DNA of 64,000 nt from Gimesia maris (GCF_008298035.1 NZ_CP042910.1:3859001-3923000); one strand, 5' to 3'. Positions 9,712 to 19,475 are shown, counted from the first letter of the stretch. The notes: a model not told the origin generated them from the letters alone. Numbers and translations: made by a program.

Positions 9712-11091
9712 TTATTGTCCCAGAGAAGCGGCAAGTTCCTTTTCGCCGGTTTTCAGTGTGATGGCAGAATCGTGAGCCAGACGTGCTTCTTCTTCCGTTT
9801 CTTCAGTGAACCGGACTAAAAAAGTCAGGAAGGCACAACTGGTAACAATTGCCCCGAGAATGAATAAAGCGGTAGGCCAGTTAATGGCTTGCGTTTTAAA
9901 CAGAAATCCGGCAGAGACTGCCCCGGCATTTCCACCTGCACCCACGATTCCGGATACCGCTCCCAGTGCTTTTTTGTTGATAAAAGGAACAACAGAATAC
10001 GTGGCTCCCTCAGACATCTGCACAAACAGGCTGAAGACGATCAAGGCCGGCAATGCCATCGCCAGTACGCTCATCTGTGAAAAGACCATTAAAGCAATTC
10101 CTTCACAGAAGATGACAACAAATAACCATTTCACTCGTCCGCTCAGGCCCCACTTCTGACCGAAGCGGTCGCCGAAGGCACCACCCAGGGTCCGGGCAAA
10201 AATATTCATTAACCCGAACATCCCCGCGAACAGGCCCGCCATCTTGATGGCTTCTGCAGTCTCCATTTTCTTGAAGTAATCGAAGTAGTCCAGAAAGTAG
10301 AGTGCAGCGATATTGTTGATGGTCAGCTCAATGCCGAAACAGGCACCATAAATCACAAACAACGCCCACACACGATGGTCTTTGCAGGCATTCCAGAACA
10401 TCCCTTTCTGCATTTTCTTTTCAGGCAGTTTGCCAGCTTCGCGAAGTTCTTTGAAGTTCCCTTCCGGAGCATCCTGTGTCAGAAAATAATACGCGATTCC
10501 CGTCAGAGCGCACACCAGACCGGCGGCGAACATTGATGCCCGCCAGCCCATCGATTCACTGAATCCCAATACGCCGATAAACATTGTGAAAATCAGAGGC
10601 ATCACAATCTGTGTGACACCCCCACCCAGGTTACCCCAGCCGGCAGAGGTTGCGTTTGCGGTCCCGACACAGTTCGGAGCAAACATGATTGATGTGTGAT
10701 ATTGGGTAATCACAAACGAAGCGCCGATTGCTCCAATTGCAATTCGAAAGATTAGAAATGTGGTATAATCATGTGCGAAACCAATTCCCATCACAGGCAG
10801 TGAACCGAGAACCAGAAGCCATGTGTAAGCGAGCCGGGGTCCAATCTGATCGCAGAGCCAGCCGATAAACAGTCGGGCGATGACAGTAATGGCAACCGAG
10901 CCGATAATGCACCAGCCGACCTGCTCCTGGGTCAGATGCATTTCCTCCCGCACGATCTTCATAAGCGGGGCGATACCAAACCAGGCAAAGAAACAGAGGA
11001 AAAAGGCAAACCAGGACATATGAAATGCACGCATCTGGGGCGTGGTAAAATTGAACAGATTGATTCTGGTTGCCTTATTTTGAATTTCCAT
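9712..11091 (-). CDS. narK: Nitrate/nitrite transporter, NNP family of the MFS
   Basis: 459 residues from ATG 11091, with about twelve membrane segments. It carries both nitrate signature motifs of the NNP family: AGWGNLGGGVTQ in the first half and GAGGNAGAVSAGF in the second. FVITQYHTSIMF lies on the nitrate-binding helix. It should import nitrate or exchange it for nitrite across the inner membrane. The open frame extends to 11166, but the extra residues are not membrane-like and MEIQNKATRINLF is a typical NNP start. As first gene of the operon its upstream region (11092-11649) should hold the operon promoter. Confidence 0.9.
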   Translation of the reverse strand: MEIQNKATRINLFNFTTPQMRAFHMSWFAFFLCFFAWFGIAPLMKIVREEMHLTQEQVGWCIIGSVAITVIARLFIGWLCDQIGPRLAYTWLLVLGSLPVMGIGFAHDYTTFLIFRIAIGAIGASFVITQYHTSIMFAPNCVGTANATSAGWGNLGGGVTQIVMPLIFTMFIGVLGFSESMGWRASMFAAGLVCALTGIAYYFLTQDAPEGNFKELREAGKLPEKKMQKGMFWNACKDHRVWALFVIYGACFGIELTINNIAALYFLDYFDYFKKMETAEAIKMAGLFAGMFGLMNIFARTLGGAFGDRFGQKWGLSGRVKWLFVVIFCEGIALMVFSQMSVLAMALPALIVFSLFVQMSEGATYSVVPFINKKALGAVSGIVGAGGNAGAVSAGFLFKTQAINWPTALFILGAIVTSCAFLTFLVRFTEETEEEARLAHDSAITLKTGEKELAASLGQ

Positions 11092-11261
11092 TTCAGTGTG
11101 CCTTTTGCTGATGTCTGAGAGCGTTCGTAAGGTGAATTTGATCGATAGCAATTCACTTTCAGACAATCAAAAGGCGCACAATCAGCCCGGGAATGCGAGA
11201 GTGGGGATCGGAGTCAACAACACGGAAAACGTGCAATCATTTGCGAGAAACATCGCTCAAA

Positions 11262-11279
11262 ATGATCTATTTAGATCAT
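11262..11279. promoter_or_regulatory. Perfect palindrome, candidate operator of the nitrate operon
   Basis: ATGATCTA-TT-TAGATCAT: 8-bp arms around a 2-bp centre, about 170 bp upstream of the transporter start. The size fits a dimeric regulator. The core TGATC-N6-GATCA has the length of a Crp/Fnr-family site but not the Crp or Fnr consensus. No T tract follows, so it is not an intrinsic terminator. The function is inferred from position only. Confidence 0.35.
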
Positions 11280-11601
11280 CTGGATTTCTCAACAGGCCCC
11301 GAATTATTGCTATCGTGATTAGTTGCTCTTTGGCTTCAAATGTTCTGTTTGAATTCACAGTCAGCGCAACCGCGATTCAAAGGAAAGCAAACCATGTAAT
11401 GAATAACACATGAATTTGCAGTGACATTTGATGGTTAAGGCAAAGTGTATGCCAGAAAATAAGACAACTATATTAAGAAATGGGCAGCTTTAATCGATAT
11501 GAAGAATTGTTCTACTATTTATGAGGAAAATGACGTTTTAATGTGTCAAAAAATATTAGTAGAACAGCTTGTTCACTCTAATAAATACGCAGTGTTTACC
11601 T

Positions 11602-11641
11602 CAAGTTGCACAGAAATAAGGCATAAATAATGTGCAAGTTG
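11602..11641. repeat. Imperfect inverted repeat just past nadA
   Basis: CAAGTTGCACA at 11602-11612 faces TGTGCAAGTTG at 11631-11641. The inner seven bases pair perfectly around an 18-bp AT-rich spacer; the same bases also give a direct repeat of CAAGTTGC. It lies eight bases beyond the nadA stop. It could be a weak terminator or an operator; no T tract follows on the minus strand. Confidence 0.3.
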
Positions 11642-11649
11642 CGTTTTAA

Positions 11650-12639
11650 TTACTGCAGAAGGCTTTTCTGAAGTACGTCTTTCGCCTGATCGAAATAAGG
11701 CTGCCATTCGATTTCCGGTTTACCGTATTTCAGGCAGTCGCGCACTTTCTGCAGTGTGTTCTTCGCCATGTGGGGGCAACGATTACAGGCACAGGTTTCT
11801 CCCGAGGAAGCCATGATACCAGGCACAGGAAGATAAGTGTGCTGCGGAGCTGACTTCTGCAGAGGATGAATCATATTCGCTTCGGTCGCGATCAGGAAGG
11901 TTCCAGGTTCTTTGACTGACATGACGTATTGGCGTAATTTTTCAGTACCGCCAATGATGTCCGAAACTTCGAGAATGGAATGCGGGCATTCCGGGTGTGC
12001 CAGTACCAGGGAACCGGGGTTATTCTTTTTGGCACGCAGTAAATCCTGGACACTGAAGATTTCATGCACCATACAGGAGCCAGGCCACAAAATCATTTCC
12101 CGTCCGGTCACTTCCTGCAGGTAACGTCCCAGATGCTGATCAGGCACAAAGAGGATTTCTTTATCAGCGGGGACCCGGTCAATGATTTCCCGGGCATTAC
12201 CACTTGTGACGATCCAGTCACACAGGCTTTTGACTCTGGCACTGGTATTGATATAAGCGACCGTTTCGAAGTCACGACCTTCTGCCCGTAGTTGCTTCTG
12301 AAACTGATCGAGATCTCCAAACTGACAACTGTCAGCCAGCGAACAGCCTGCAGTCAGGTCGGGAAGGAGAACCGTTTTTTCCGGGCTGAGGATTTTTGTC
12401 GACTCAGCCATGAAATGGACGCCGGAAAAAACAATCGTCGAGGTCTTTACATTGACGGCATCGCGGGCCAGTTTCAGACTGTCGCCCGTGAAATCAGCAA
12501 TTTCCTGAATTTCACCATCAATATAAAAGTGAGCCAGGAGTGTCGCATCCTTCTCTTTTTTGAGTGATTCAATTTCATCCATCAGATCAAGGGGATCTTC
12601 ATAGACTTCATCACTGTGATCAATTGTGGGCAACGACAT
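11650..12639 (-). CDS. nadA: Quinolinate synthase A
   Basis: 329 residues. Condenses iminoaspartate with dihydroxyacetone phosphate to quinolinate in NAD synthesis, using a [4Fe-4S] cluster. Family motifs are present: [15 protein letters not shown] in the first domain, MVHEIFS and [11 protein letters not shown] in the middle, and [13 protein letters not shown] near the C-terminus, which supplies a cluster cysteine. The start ATG 12639 has AAGG nine bases upstream. Neither nadB nor nadC is seen nearby. The gene is divergent from the PIG-L gene with about 200 bp between them. Confidence 0.95.
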   Translation of the reverse strand: MSLPTIDHSDEVYEDPLDLMDEIESLKKEKDATLLAHFYIDGEIQEIADFTGDSLKLARDAVNVKTSTIVFSGVHFMAESTKILSPEKTVLLPDLTAGCSLADSCQFGDLDQFQKQLRAEGRDFETVAYINTSARVKSLCDWIVTSGNAREIIDRVPADKEILFVPDQHLGRYLQEVTGREMILWPGSCMVHEIFSVQDLLRAKKNNPGSLVLAHPECPHSILEVSDIIGGTEKLRQYVMSVKEPGTFLIATEANMIHPLQKSAPQHTYLPVPGIMASSGETCACNRCPHMAKNTLQKVRDCLKYGKPEIEWQPYFDQAKDVLQKSLLQ

Positions 12640-12841
12640 TGGCTTTTACCTTATAGAATATCTGTCCATACTCCGTTTCTGTGACAGACACGGAATACCA
12701 GTCAAAAGTTCAATAACTTCAATCAGTTAAATCTGGATGAGTTGAAACTCTTCGAGTACAACTACAGTACTATTGTTAATGGAAATTCATCCTCGTCAAG
12801 CGGGTGATATTCTATATAATTACCCAAAGGTTTAGAACTCT

Positions 12842-13666
12842 ATGACAGATCAATCATTACGAATCCTGGTTTTTGGCGCTCATCCGGACGATTGCGATAT
12901 CAAAGCGGGCGGATCAGCGGCCCTGTATCAGCAGTCCGGGCATACTGTCAAATTCGTCAGTGTGACCAACGGCGAGTCGGGGCATCAACGACTTTCAGGT
13001 ACGGAATTAGCAGAAATCCGCCGCGCAGAAGCTGCGGCAGCAGGAAAATCTCTGGGAATCGAATATGAGGTGCTGCATAACCGGGATGGTTATCTGCAAC
13101 CGACCATCGAAGCGCGGTTTGAAATCATCCGCCTGATCCGAAACTTTCAACCCGATCTGATCCTCACCCATCGCCCCAACGACTATCACCCTGATCATCG
13201 ATATACTTCTCAACTGGTCTGCGACGCCGCGTATATGGTGACAGTCCCTCCCATCGTGCCCGATGTTCCCGCGCTGAGGAAAAACCCGGTCATCGCGTAT
13301 CTCTCCGATCATTTTACCCGCCCCTACCCGTTTTCGCCGACAGTTGTAGTGGATGTCGAACCGGTCTGGGATCGCATGATTGACGCTTTGGACTGTCACC
13401 AGTCCCAGTTTTATGACTGGCTGCCTTATAATCATTTTTATGAAGAGGAAGTCCCTGCAGACCCCGCGCAGCGCAAAGCGTTTCTAAGTAAGAAAATGAA
13501 AGACCGTATCCGCCCGCTTGCTGATCGCTACCGTGATTTAGTCATTCAGACTTACGGAGAAAAACGAGGGCGGGAAATTCAGTTGATCGAAGCCTTTGAG
13601 CCATGTGAATATGGTTCCCCACTGACAGACGAAAATCGCAATGTATTGTTCCCTTTCCTGCCCTGA
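12842..13666 (+). CDS. PIG-L / LmbE family N-acetylglucosamine-type deacetylase
   Basis: 274 residues. The zinc-binding AHPDD motif is at residues 13-17 and the second ligand region is HRPNDYHPDHRY, both diagnostic of the family. Related enzymes deacetylate GlcNAc-linked small molecules (bacillithiol BshB, mycothiol MshB, GPI precursors). No bacillithiol partner gene is present, so the substrate is unknown. Several planctomycete PIG-L proteins of this length are annotated only by family. The dihaem cytochrome gene starts 37 bases downstream on the same strand. Confidence 0.88.
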   Translation: MTDQSLRILVFGAHPDDCDIKAGGSAALYQQSGHTVKFVSVTNGESGHQRLSGTELAEIRRAEAAAAGKSLGIEYEVLHNRDGYLQPTIEARFEIIRLIRNFQPDLILTHRPNDYHPDHRYTSQLVCDAAYMVTVPPIVPDVPALRKNPVIAYLSDHFTRPYPFSPTVVVDVEPVWDRMIDALDCHQSQFYDWLPYNHFYEEEVPADPAQRKAFLSKKMKDRIRPLADRYRDLVIQTYGEKRGREIQLIEAFEPCEYGSPLTDENRNVLFPFLP

Positions 13667-13703
13667 TGCATTTTGAGTTTCACTTTTGAGAAATAACCCT
13701 TCC

Positions 13704-15053
13704 ATGCGAATACCAGTTCTATTGCTGATGGCTGCCGTTTGTCTCTTAGTGAGAATTGATTCCACCGTGGCAGAGGAAACTGCCGCCGAACGTGGCTATC
13801 GCCTGCTGACGACAAAGGCTTATTTACCACCTGATTTTGATCAGGAGGTTCTGAAAGACTTATGGAAGGTCTGGCCGGAGGACTGGAGACAGAAAGCCGA
13901 ACAGGCTTCGCCGGAAGAACGCCGCGAACTGATTTTTTCTTATTATGGAATCATGCACCGGCCTGGTGCTGAAGAGGCACCGCTGGGTTACGTTGTGACG
14001 CCCGAGCAGAAGTGGGTCATGAACTGTTTTACCTGCCATGGGGGGAAGGTGGCTGGGACTGTGATTCCCGGAGCCCCTAACAGCCATGTTGCCCTGCATA
14101 CCCTGACCGAAGATGTGAGTAAAGTCAAACTGCAGCAGTTGAAAAAGCTGAGCCACATGGATCTGGCTGCGATCGGAATTCCGCTGGGCACGACGCATGG
14201 CACCACAAATGCCGTGATCTTTGGGGTGGTTCTCGATTCTCTCCGTGATCCGGATATGAATTTTGACAGGAACCGTCCCGTTCCCAGTCTGCTGCATCAT
14301 GATATGGATCCCCAACCCTGGTGGAACGTCAAACGGAAATCGCGGATATACGCAGATGCCTTTATCACCAAGAATCACCGGGCATTGATGCAGTTTATTC
14401 TCATTCCACGAAATAACGCGGATAAAATCAAAAAATGGGAATCCGACTTTGCAGATATTCTGGCCTACATTGAATCACTGGAAGCCCCCCGTTATCGCTG
14501 GACCATTGATGAGAAACTGGCCCAGCAGGGAGAAATGATTTTCAACGATCATTGTGCCGACTGTCATGGTGCCTATGGCAAAGAAAGCGTTTATCCGCTC
14601 AAAACGGTTGCGATTACAGAACTCAAAACCGATCCCGCCCGTTTGAATTCGCTACCACCCAATTATCGCGCCGCATTGAACCTGAGTTGGCTGTCCCGCT
14701 ACGGCAAAGATCCTGTGGTGGAAGACCCCGGTGGTTATGTGGCTCCTCCTCTGAACGGAGTCTGGGCCTCTGCTCCTTATTTTCATAACGGTTCCGTACC
14801 CACCTTGTGGCACGTGTTGAATCCTCAGGAACGTCCGGAAATCTGGCAGCGTACGGAAAACGGATACGATCAGACTCAGGTCGGGCTGGAAGTTCAGACG
14901 TTTACGAAAGTGCCGAAGGGCCTCTCCACGGTACAGAAACGACTTTATTTTGATACGAGCCAGTTTGGGAAATCTGCCAGAGGCCACGACTACCCTGATG
15001 AACTCACACAGGAACAGAAGAAATCCGTGCTGGAATATCTTAAAACGCTGTAA
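13704..15053 (+). CDS. Exported dihaem c-type cytochrome (RoxA/cytochrome c peroxidase-like)
   Basis: 449 residues from ATG 13704. An N-terminal signal peptide (RIPVLLLMAAVCLLV) is followed by two haem-binding motifs: CFTCH at 108-112 and CADCH near residue 284. The segment APYFHNGSVPTLWHVL is typical of the C-terminal haem domain of RoxA-like rubber oxygenases and of dihaem peroxidase-like proteins. The residues around it suggest a redox enzyme rather than a plain carrier, but no substrate can be named. A TTG at 13686 could extend it by six residues. Its last 14 bases overlap the convergent CPBP gene. Confidence 0.75.
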   Translation: MRIPVLLLMAAVCLLVRIDSTVAEETAAERGYRLLTTKAYLPPDFDQEVLKDLWKVWPEDWRQKAEQASPEERRELIFSYYGIMHRPGAEEAPLGYVVTPEQKWVMNCFTCHGGKVAGTVIPGAPNSHVALHTLTEDVSKVKLQQLKKLSHMDLAAIGIPLGTTHGTTNAVIFGVVLDSLRDPDMNFDRNRPVPSLLHHDMDPQPWWNVKRKSRIYADAFITKNHRALMQFILIPRNNADKIKKWESDFADILAYIESLEAPRYRWTIDEKLAQQGEMIFNDHCADCHGAYGKESVYPLKTVAITELKTDPARLNSLPPNYRAALNLSWLSRYGKDPVVEDPGGYVAPPLNGVWASAPYFHNGSVPTLWHVLNPQERPEIWQRTENGYDQTQVGLEVQTFTKVPKGLSTVQKRLYFDTSQFGKSARGHDYPDELTQEQKKSVLEYLKTL

Positions 15054-16338
15054 TGAAATGCAGGAATCCCGCTTCCGCTTCCGGTTCCATGCCAAACAGA
15101 TACATCATCGCCAGAAAGTTTACGAACAGCACTGCCAGCCCGGGATAAAATCCTGCAGCTGCGGTTGAACGTTCCATGGTAATTGGTGCACCCGCCGGTG
15201 GTTTCTCATTGGAAAGATAACCGGGCGTCCATTCGCCGCCATTCGGTTTGATGTATCTGACCCGCGTCTTCCACAGATACAGACAAACAACGATCAGAAA
15301 CGCAACTGCCGCGAGTGTAATCAGGGGGTGGACCGACTGCGATTCATCGCCCAGTTTCGCAGCATTCTCGGGGAACTGACTCATCATTTTGGCCACCGTA
15401 ACTGCGAATGCATTATTCAGAAAATGCACCAGCACCGGGGCCCAGAAACTTTTCGTCACAACATAGACGAAGTGCATGAACATGCCCAGGGGAATCACGG
15501 CGATCGCATGCGCCGGATGCATGTGGACGATGCCAAACATGACTGATGTAATCAGAATGCCGGGAATCAAACCCCACCGTGCCAGCAGGCCGCGACCGAT
15601 GGCACCGCGGAATACAAGCTCTTCTCCAATCGCGGGACAGACGGCAATGACCAGGACCAATGCCCACAACGAACTCTTTTCTGCCATATCCTTGACGATT
15701 TCCATCGTCTGCATCTTATCAAACTGTTGCAGCCAGGGTATCTGCTCAGCAAAACCCGTCCAGATACCATAGGCGATACGATAAAATTCGCCAGACAGCA
15801 TCGACAACGGTAACACGCAGATCAGTAATAGAAAACCAGTAGAGACTGCAAATGGCTGCAGGTTTAACTTGGAGAGCACACCTTTTCCGAAACGCAACGC
15901 GACTGCCGCGATCACGATGAATACAAAAACCCCCTGCTCGACTCCTGCCAGTTCCAGAGTGTGAGTCTCTGTGAGACCGGTAAGCTGCTCTCGCATTTCG
16001 GCGCTCGTGTCGGGAAGCTGATTTGTTGCCATCAGCAAGGCGAAGAAACCGAACAAGAATACAATCATTCCCGCAAAATGGGCCAAAATGACACCAATCA
16101 GCCAGAAGATCGATTCGAAGAGTCCGGGCCCCGGTGGTCGAACCGTCCTGGTGAGACGGGGCGCTTCTTCTGCGCCCGCAACCTGCACCGCTTCGTTTAA
16201 GAGATCGTCCATGGTCTTCTTCGAATCTTCCGAGAGGGGATCGCTCTGAAAATTCTCTGTCTGAGGACCTTCATTCTCACCCGGCGAATCGAATACAGGC
16301 TCCGATTGCTCGGATGAAGGGTTTTCGGAGGCAGCCAT
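15040..16338 (-). CDS. CPBP (Abi/CAAX-type) intramembrane metalloprotease
   Basis: 432 residues from ATG 16338. A polar, acidic N-terminal region of about 65 residues precedes roughly eight membrane segments. The glutamate-rich motif EELVFRGAIGRG near residue 236, GIVHMHPAHA and the later LVHFLNNAFAV are the three conserved blocks of the family. Members cleave prenylated proteins or peptides or act as chaperones; many bacterial ones have no known substrate. The frame extends to 16383, but the chosen start removes a non-family stretch. Convergent with and overlapping the dihaem cytochrome gene. Confidence 0.87.
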   Translation of the reverse strand: MAASENPSSEQSEPVFDSPGENEGPQTENFQSDPLSEDSKKTMDDLLNEAVQVAGAEEAPRLTRTVRPPGPGLFESIFWLIGVILAHFAGMIVFLFGFFALLMATNQLPDTSAEMREQLTGLTETHTLELAGVEQGVFVFIVIAAVALRFGKGVLSKLNLQPFAVSTGFLLLICVLPLSMLSGEFYRIAYGIWTGFAEQIPWLQQFDKMQTMEIVKDMAEKSSLWALVLVIAVCPAIGEELVFRGAIGRGLLARWGLIPGILITSVMFGIVHMHPAHAIAVIPLGMFMHFVYVVTKSFWAPVLVHFLNNAFAVTVAKMMSQFPENAAKLGDESQSVHPLITLAAVAFLIVVCLYLWKTRVRYIKPNGGEWTPGYLSNEKPPAGAPITMERSTAAAGFYPGLAVLFVNFLAMMYLFGMEPEAEAGFLHFITAF

Positions 16339-16651
16339 AGTATATATCAGTTTCCGGAAAGTATGCGGTAAGCATCCCTGCATTTGCAGGCAGAGATACG
16401 TTTTAAGTATAAGACTTGCAGGGTTTTATGTGAAATATATGAGTTAAAGGAACGCAGAACGTCCCTCATTCAGTCTATGTCTTAATAGTCGTTGTGAAGA
16501 GAGATGAATTTCAATTTTTTCGAGGAAACCGGGATTTTTTCAGGAATAATCGGGTTTGCTGAGCGAATTTGACAGAGACAGAATCACGACGGTTGAAAAC
16601 TCTTGATTTCAATTCACTCACAAACGGTTATGATAACAGCAGGGCCCTGAT

Positions 16652-18154
16652 ATGAAAGAGTCATTTTTTACTGTTTTTCCCCGTTTGACTGGGCAAGATT
16701 CTAAAATGCTTCCGGATTCAAATTCTGAAATAGAAGACCAGCACAGTCAGTTGCAGTATTGTGCGAATTGTAACGCGACCTTCTTTCAGAAAGAAGACAG
16801 TTTGCATTGTCCTGACTGTGGTGCGGTGGTCGATGACCTTTCAGTGAATGATCTTCAGGAAACGATCGTAATGAAAGATCTCGGAGATCCTGCTGCTCTG
16901 GTGACAGACTGTCAGTGGGAAGATCCGATTACTGGTCAGGATCTGCACGTCTATCGCTGTCAGTCACTGATCGGTCGTGGCGGAATGGGCATGGTCTACC
17001 TGGCAACGCACCGTGATCTGGGACGGCAATGTGCCTTGAAAATTCTACTGCCGCATCTTGCGGAGCGCGACCCCGAATATGTCCAGCGTTTTCTACACGA
17101 AGGACGCGCTGTTGCGACGCTCAATCACCCCAACATTGTCACGGCGCATGCGATTGGTGAAGAACGCGGGTACCGGTTTCTGGAAATGGAACTGATTTCC
17201 GGTCGCGCATTAAGCCACGTGGTTCGTGAAGATGGACCTTTAATGCCTCTGCATGCCACTTCGCTGATCGCTCAGGTTGCTTCCGGCCTGGGAACCGCGC
17301 ATGTGAAAGGCATCATCCACCAGGATCTCAAACTGGAAAATATACTGCTTACAGCGACCGGTATCCCCAAGATCGCCGATTTTGGCCTGGCGAAACGAAT
17401 TAACGCTGATGAAAAACAGGCTACATCACATAACCTGGCCGGAACCCCCAATTATATGGCTCCGGAACTGTTCCAGGGGGCAGCCGCATCGGCAACCTCC
17501 GACATTTATTCTTTAGGGGTCTGCTTCTTTGTCCTGCTAACCGGGCAGTTACCGCATCGAGGTTCGAATTTTAATTCGCTGATTCAGGATGTCACGACAA
17601 AACCTGCTCCCAGCATACGTGATCTCTGCCCTGATATCCCGCTGGAGATTGCCGAATGTGTTTCGCTGATGCTTGATAAGAGTCCCGCGAATCGATTTCA
17701 GAATGGATACATGGCGGCTCTGTTTCTGAATGCGGTTCTGGGACAGGTGCAGAATATTGAAGCGATGCTTCACGAAGCATTTGCAGATAACAGCCTGGTT
17801 ACCTGGAAACGCAAAGGGCATCAATACATTGTCAAGGTCCGGCAGTCAGAAGAACGCAAGCAGACCGTCTTCATCGAACCGAGCGATCATCAGATGCACG
17901 AGCGTCTGTTATTGATTTACAGTACCTGCTGTGATGCACAGCCTGAGTATTACGAAGAAGCACTCAGGCTGAATGCGGAAATCTCACATGGCGGGATTTC
18001 CATTCGCGAAGTGAATGGTGAAACGAAGTTTGTGATGGTCGATACCTTCCCCCGCTCGACCGTGGATGCTGAAGATATCCGCAAGAGTGTCGTGGCCGTC
18101 GCCCAGCATGCTGACGATGTGGAAAAGAAACTGACTGGACACGATCTGCATTAA
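16652..18154 (+). CDS. Ser/Thr protein kinase with N-terminal zinc ribbon and C-terminal YbjN-like region
   Basis: 500 residues. CANC (37-40) and CPDC (53-56) form a zinc ribbon. The kinase domain spans about 100-360: glycine loop GRGGMGMVYLA, ATP lysine K130 in CALKIL, catalytic loop HQDLKLEN with D225, DFGLA at 243, and a regular APE (MAPE). The HRD arginine is replaced by Gln, making it a non-RD kinase. The last ~130 residues have the alternating pattern of a type III secretion chaperone/YbjN-like fold; this is a weak inference. There is no transmembrane helix, unlike many PknB-type kinases, so it is probably soluble. Divergent from the CPBP gene. No cognate phosphatase is adjacent. Confidence 0.85.
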   Translation: MKESFFTVFPRLTGQDSKMLPDSNSEIEDQHSQLQYCANCNATFFQKEDSLHCPDCGAVVDDLSVNDLQETIVMKDLGDPAALVTDCQWEDPITGQDLHVYRCQSLIGRGGMGMVYLATHRDLGRQCALKILLPHLAERDPEYVQRFLHEGRAVATLNHPNIVTAHAIGEERGYRFLEMELISGRALSHVVREDGPLMPLHATSLIAQVASGLGTAHVKGIIHQDLKLENILLTATGIPKIADFGLAKRINADEKQATSHNLAGTPNYMAPELFQGAAASATSDIYSLGVCFFVLLTGQLPHRGSNFNSLIQDVTTKPAPSIRDLCPDIPLEIAECVSLMLDKSPANRFQNGYMAALFLNAVLGQVQNIEAMLHEAFADNSLVTWKRKGHQYIVKVRQSEERKQTVFIEPSDHQMHERLLLIYSTCCDAQPEYYEEALRLNAEISHGGISIREVNGETKFVMVDTFPRSTVDAEDIRKSVVAVAQHADDVEKKLTGHDLH

Positions 18155-18635
18155 TTCCACTTTCCCTCCCTGGCTGAGCAGGTCCACCTGTAGTGATTGT
18201 AGCAATCATTGTTGTCAGAGACACTGGGCTGTCACGTCGAACAGTTTGTGAACGGTTCCGGATATACTGGCCTCTCTCAAAAGACATGCCAGTCATTAAA
18301 ACTGTGGCGAACCTACGCGCTATGTTGGAATCATGCCCGATTCCAGTGAGAACTTAAATCAAGAGCTTGACCCTCCATTCCTGACACTGATATAGTCAAT
18401 ATCATATCAAAAATGCCATTTCCGGCTCACCAGACTGAATCCATGCCCCGCCAGGCGTTATGTGTGTACATTCGACACGGGTTACGGGTGCTGGAGACAG
18501 GACTTCAGGTTTTCAGCCTGTTTCAGCAAAGTCTCTGTGGGAATTTCCAGGGTAGAGACGATATACTTTTAATACATTTGTGGTCTGCAAAACCACTTTC
18601 CATTCTGATCGAGAAGAGTAATTCCGGGGTATTTC
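18155..18635. other. Intergenic, 481 bp, no gene seen
   Basis: Between the kinase and a secreted hypothetical protein, same strand. No terminator with a T tract and no RNA gene was recognised. One promoter-like pair at 18367-18396 is listed separately. The open frames crossing the region overlap the next gene and show no family resemblance. Confidence 0.35.
18367..18396 (+). promoter_or_regulatory. Possible sigma-70 type promoter
   Basis: TTGACC at 18367-18372 and TATAGT at 18391-18396 are separated by 18 bases. The next gene on this strand starts 240 bases further, so the leader would be long. This is a consensus match only. Confidence 0.25.
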
Positions 18636-19475
18636 ATGCGTCCATCACTCAAATATTCTTTTGCGACCGTTTTTGCCTGCAGTTGCCTGTTTTTAACTTC
18701 CCAGGGAAATCAGGTATTCGCTCAGAAAAATACGTTGAATCGTGGATTCTCGATCAGCCCGGACCTGGTGGCAACGGGTGAAGAACTGGCCTCACAGAAA
18801 TCACTGTGGGTCATGGAAGCGGTATTCAAGCCCATGCGCATGGTGCGGATGGACCTGACTGACCCGCTTACCGGTAAGAAAGAGAAAACCCTTGTCTGGT
18901 ACCTGGTCTATAAATGTGTCCTGCGTCCGATTGAACGACCGAATTCAACCACTGAGTTCACACCGGAAAACGCCGAGGTTCCTCCACCAGGGCCACCTTT
19001 ATTTGTTCCGGAAATCACCTTGATTACAAATGATAACGGACAACAGAAGATCTATCCCAATCAGATTCTTCCTGAAGCCGAACTCATCATCAATCAGCGG
19101 GAACGCCATCAATTTAAAAATGCTGTCGACATTATCGGAGAATTGCCTCCTGAAACACCGGCTGATTCTAAAGAAGAAAATGCCATTTACGGGGTCTGTC
19201 TCTGGACTGGCATTGATCCGGGGACTGATTATTTCACAGTCCTGTTTTCCGGTCTCACGAATGGCTACAAAAATGTTGAAGGACCGGATGGAAAAACCGT
19301 GACCCTGCGGAAGACTCTGGTACAGCAGTACTGGCGCCCCGGCGATGAGTTTGGCCAGCAGGAACAGGAGTTTCGGCCTAAAGGCAAACCCTACTGGGTT
19401 TATCTACCCGACGATCCCGCAGTTGCGGCAAAGATGAAAAAAGAACTGAACATGGAAGAGAAGCCTGCTCCCTGA
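18636..19475 (+). CDS. Secreted protein of unknown function
   Basis: 279 residues. An N-terminal signal peptide (hydrophobic run to FLTSQGNQVFAQ) points to export. The body is rich in Pro, Glu and charged residues and has conserved-looking blocks (WVMEAVFKPMRMVRMDL, WYLVYKCVLRPIERP, KTLVQQYWRPGDEF). It contains no recognisable enzyme motif, membrane helix or repeat. It looks like a planctomycete-specific family, judging only by its style. The ribosome-binding site is weak (GGGG about eight bases upstream). Confidence 0.6.
   Translation: MRPSLKYSFATVFACSCLFLTSQGNQVFAQKNTLNRGFSISPDLVATGEELASQKSLWVMEAVFKPMRMVRMDLTDPLTGKKEKTLVWYLVYKCVLRPIERPNSTTEFTPENAEVPPPGPPLFVPEITLITNDNGQQKIYPNQILPEAELIINQRERHQFKNAVDIIGELPPETPADSKEENAIYGVCLWTGIDPGTDYFTVLFSGLTNGYKNVEGPDGKTVTLRKTLVQQYWRPGDEFGQQEQEFRPKGKPYWVYLPDDPAVAAKMKKELNMEEKPAP

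Larger units (their letters stand above)
11092..11649. other. Intergenic, 558 bp, upstream region of the nitrate operon
   Basis: No credible gene. On the minus strand this is the leader and promoter region of the nitrate operon. It also holds the 3' flank of nadA. It contains an 8+8 bp palindrome at 11262-11279 and an imperfect inverted repeat at 11602-11641, both listed separately. No regulator gene (NasR, NtcA or similar) is present in the neighbourhood. Confidence 0.45.

Noticed and set aside
13007-13435. 142-residue open frame antisense to the PIG-L gene
   Set aside because: Shadow of a conserved coding sequence; no independent evidence.
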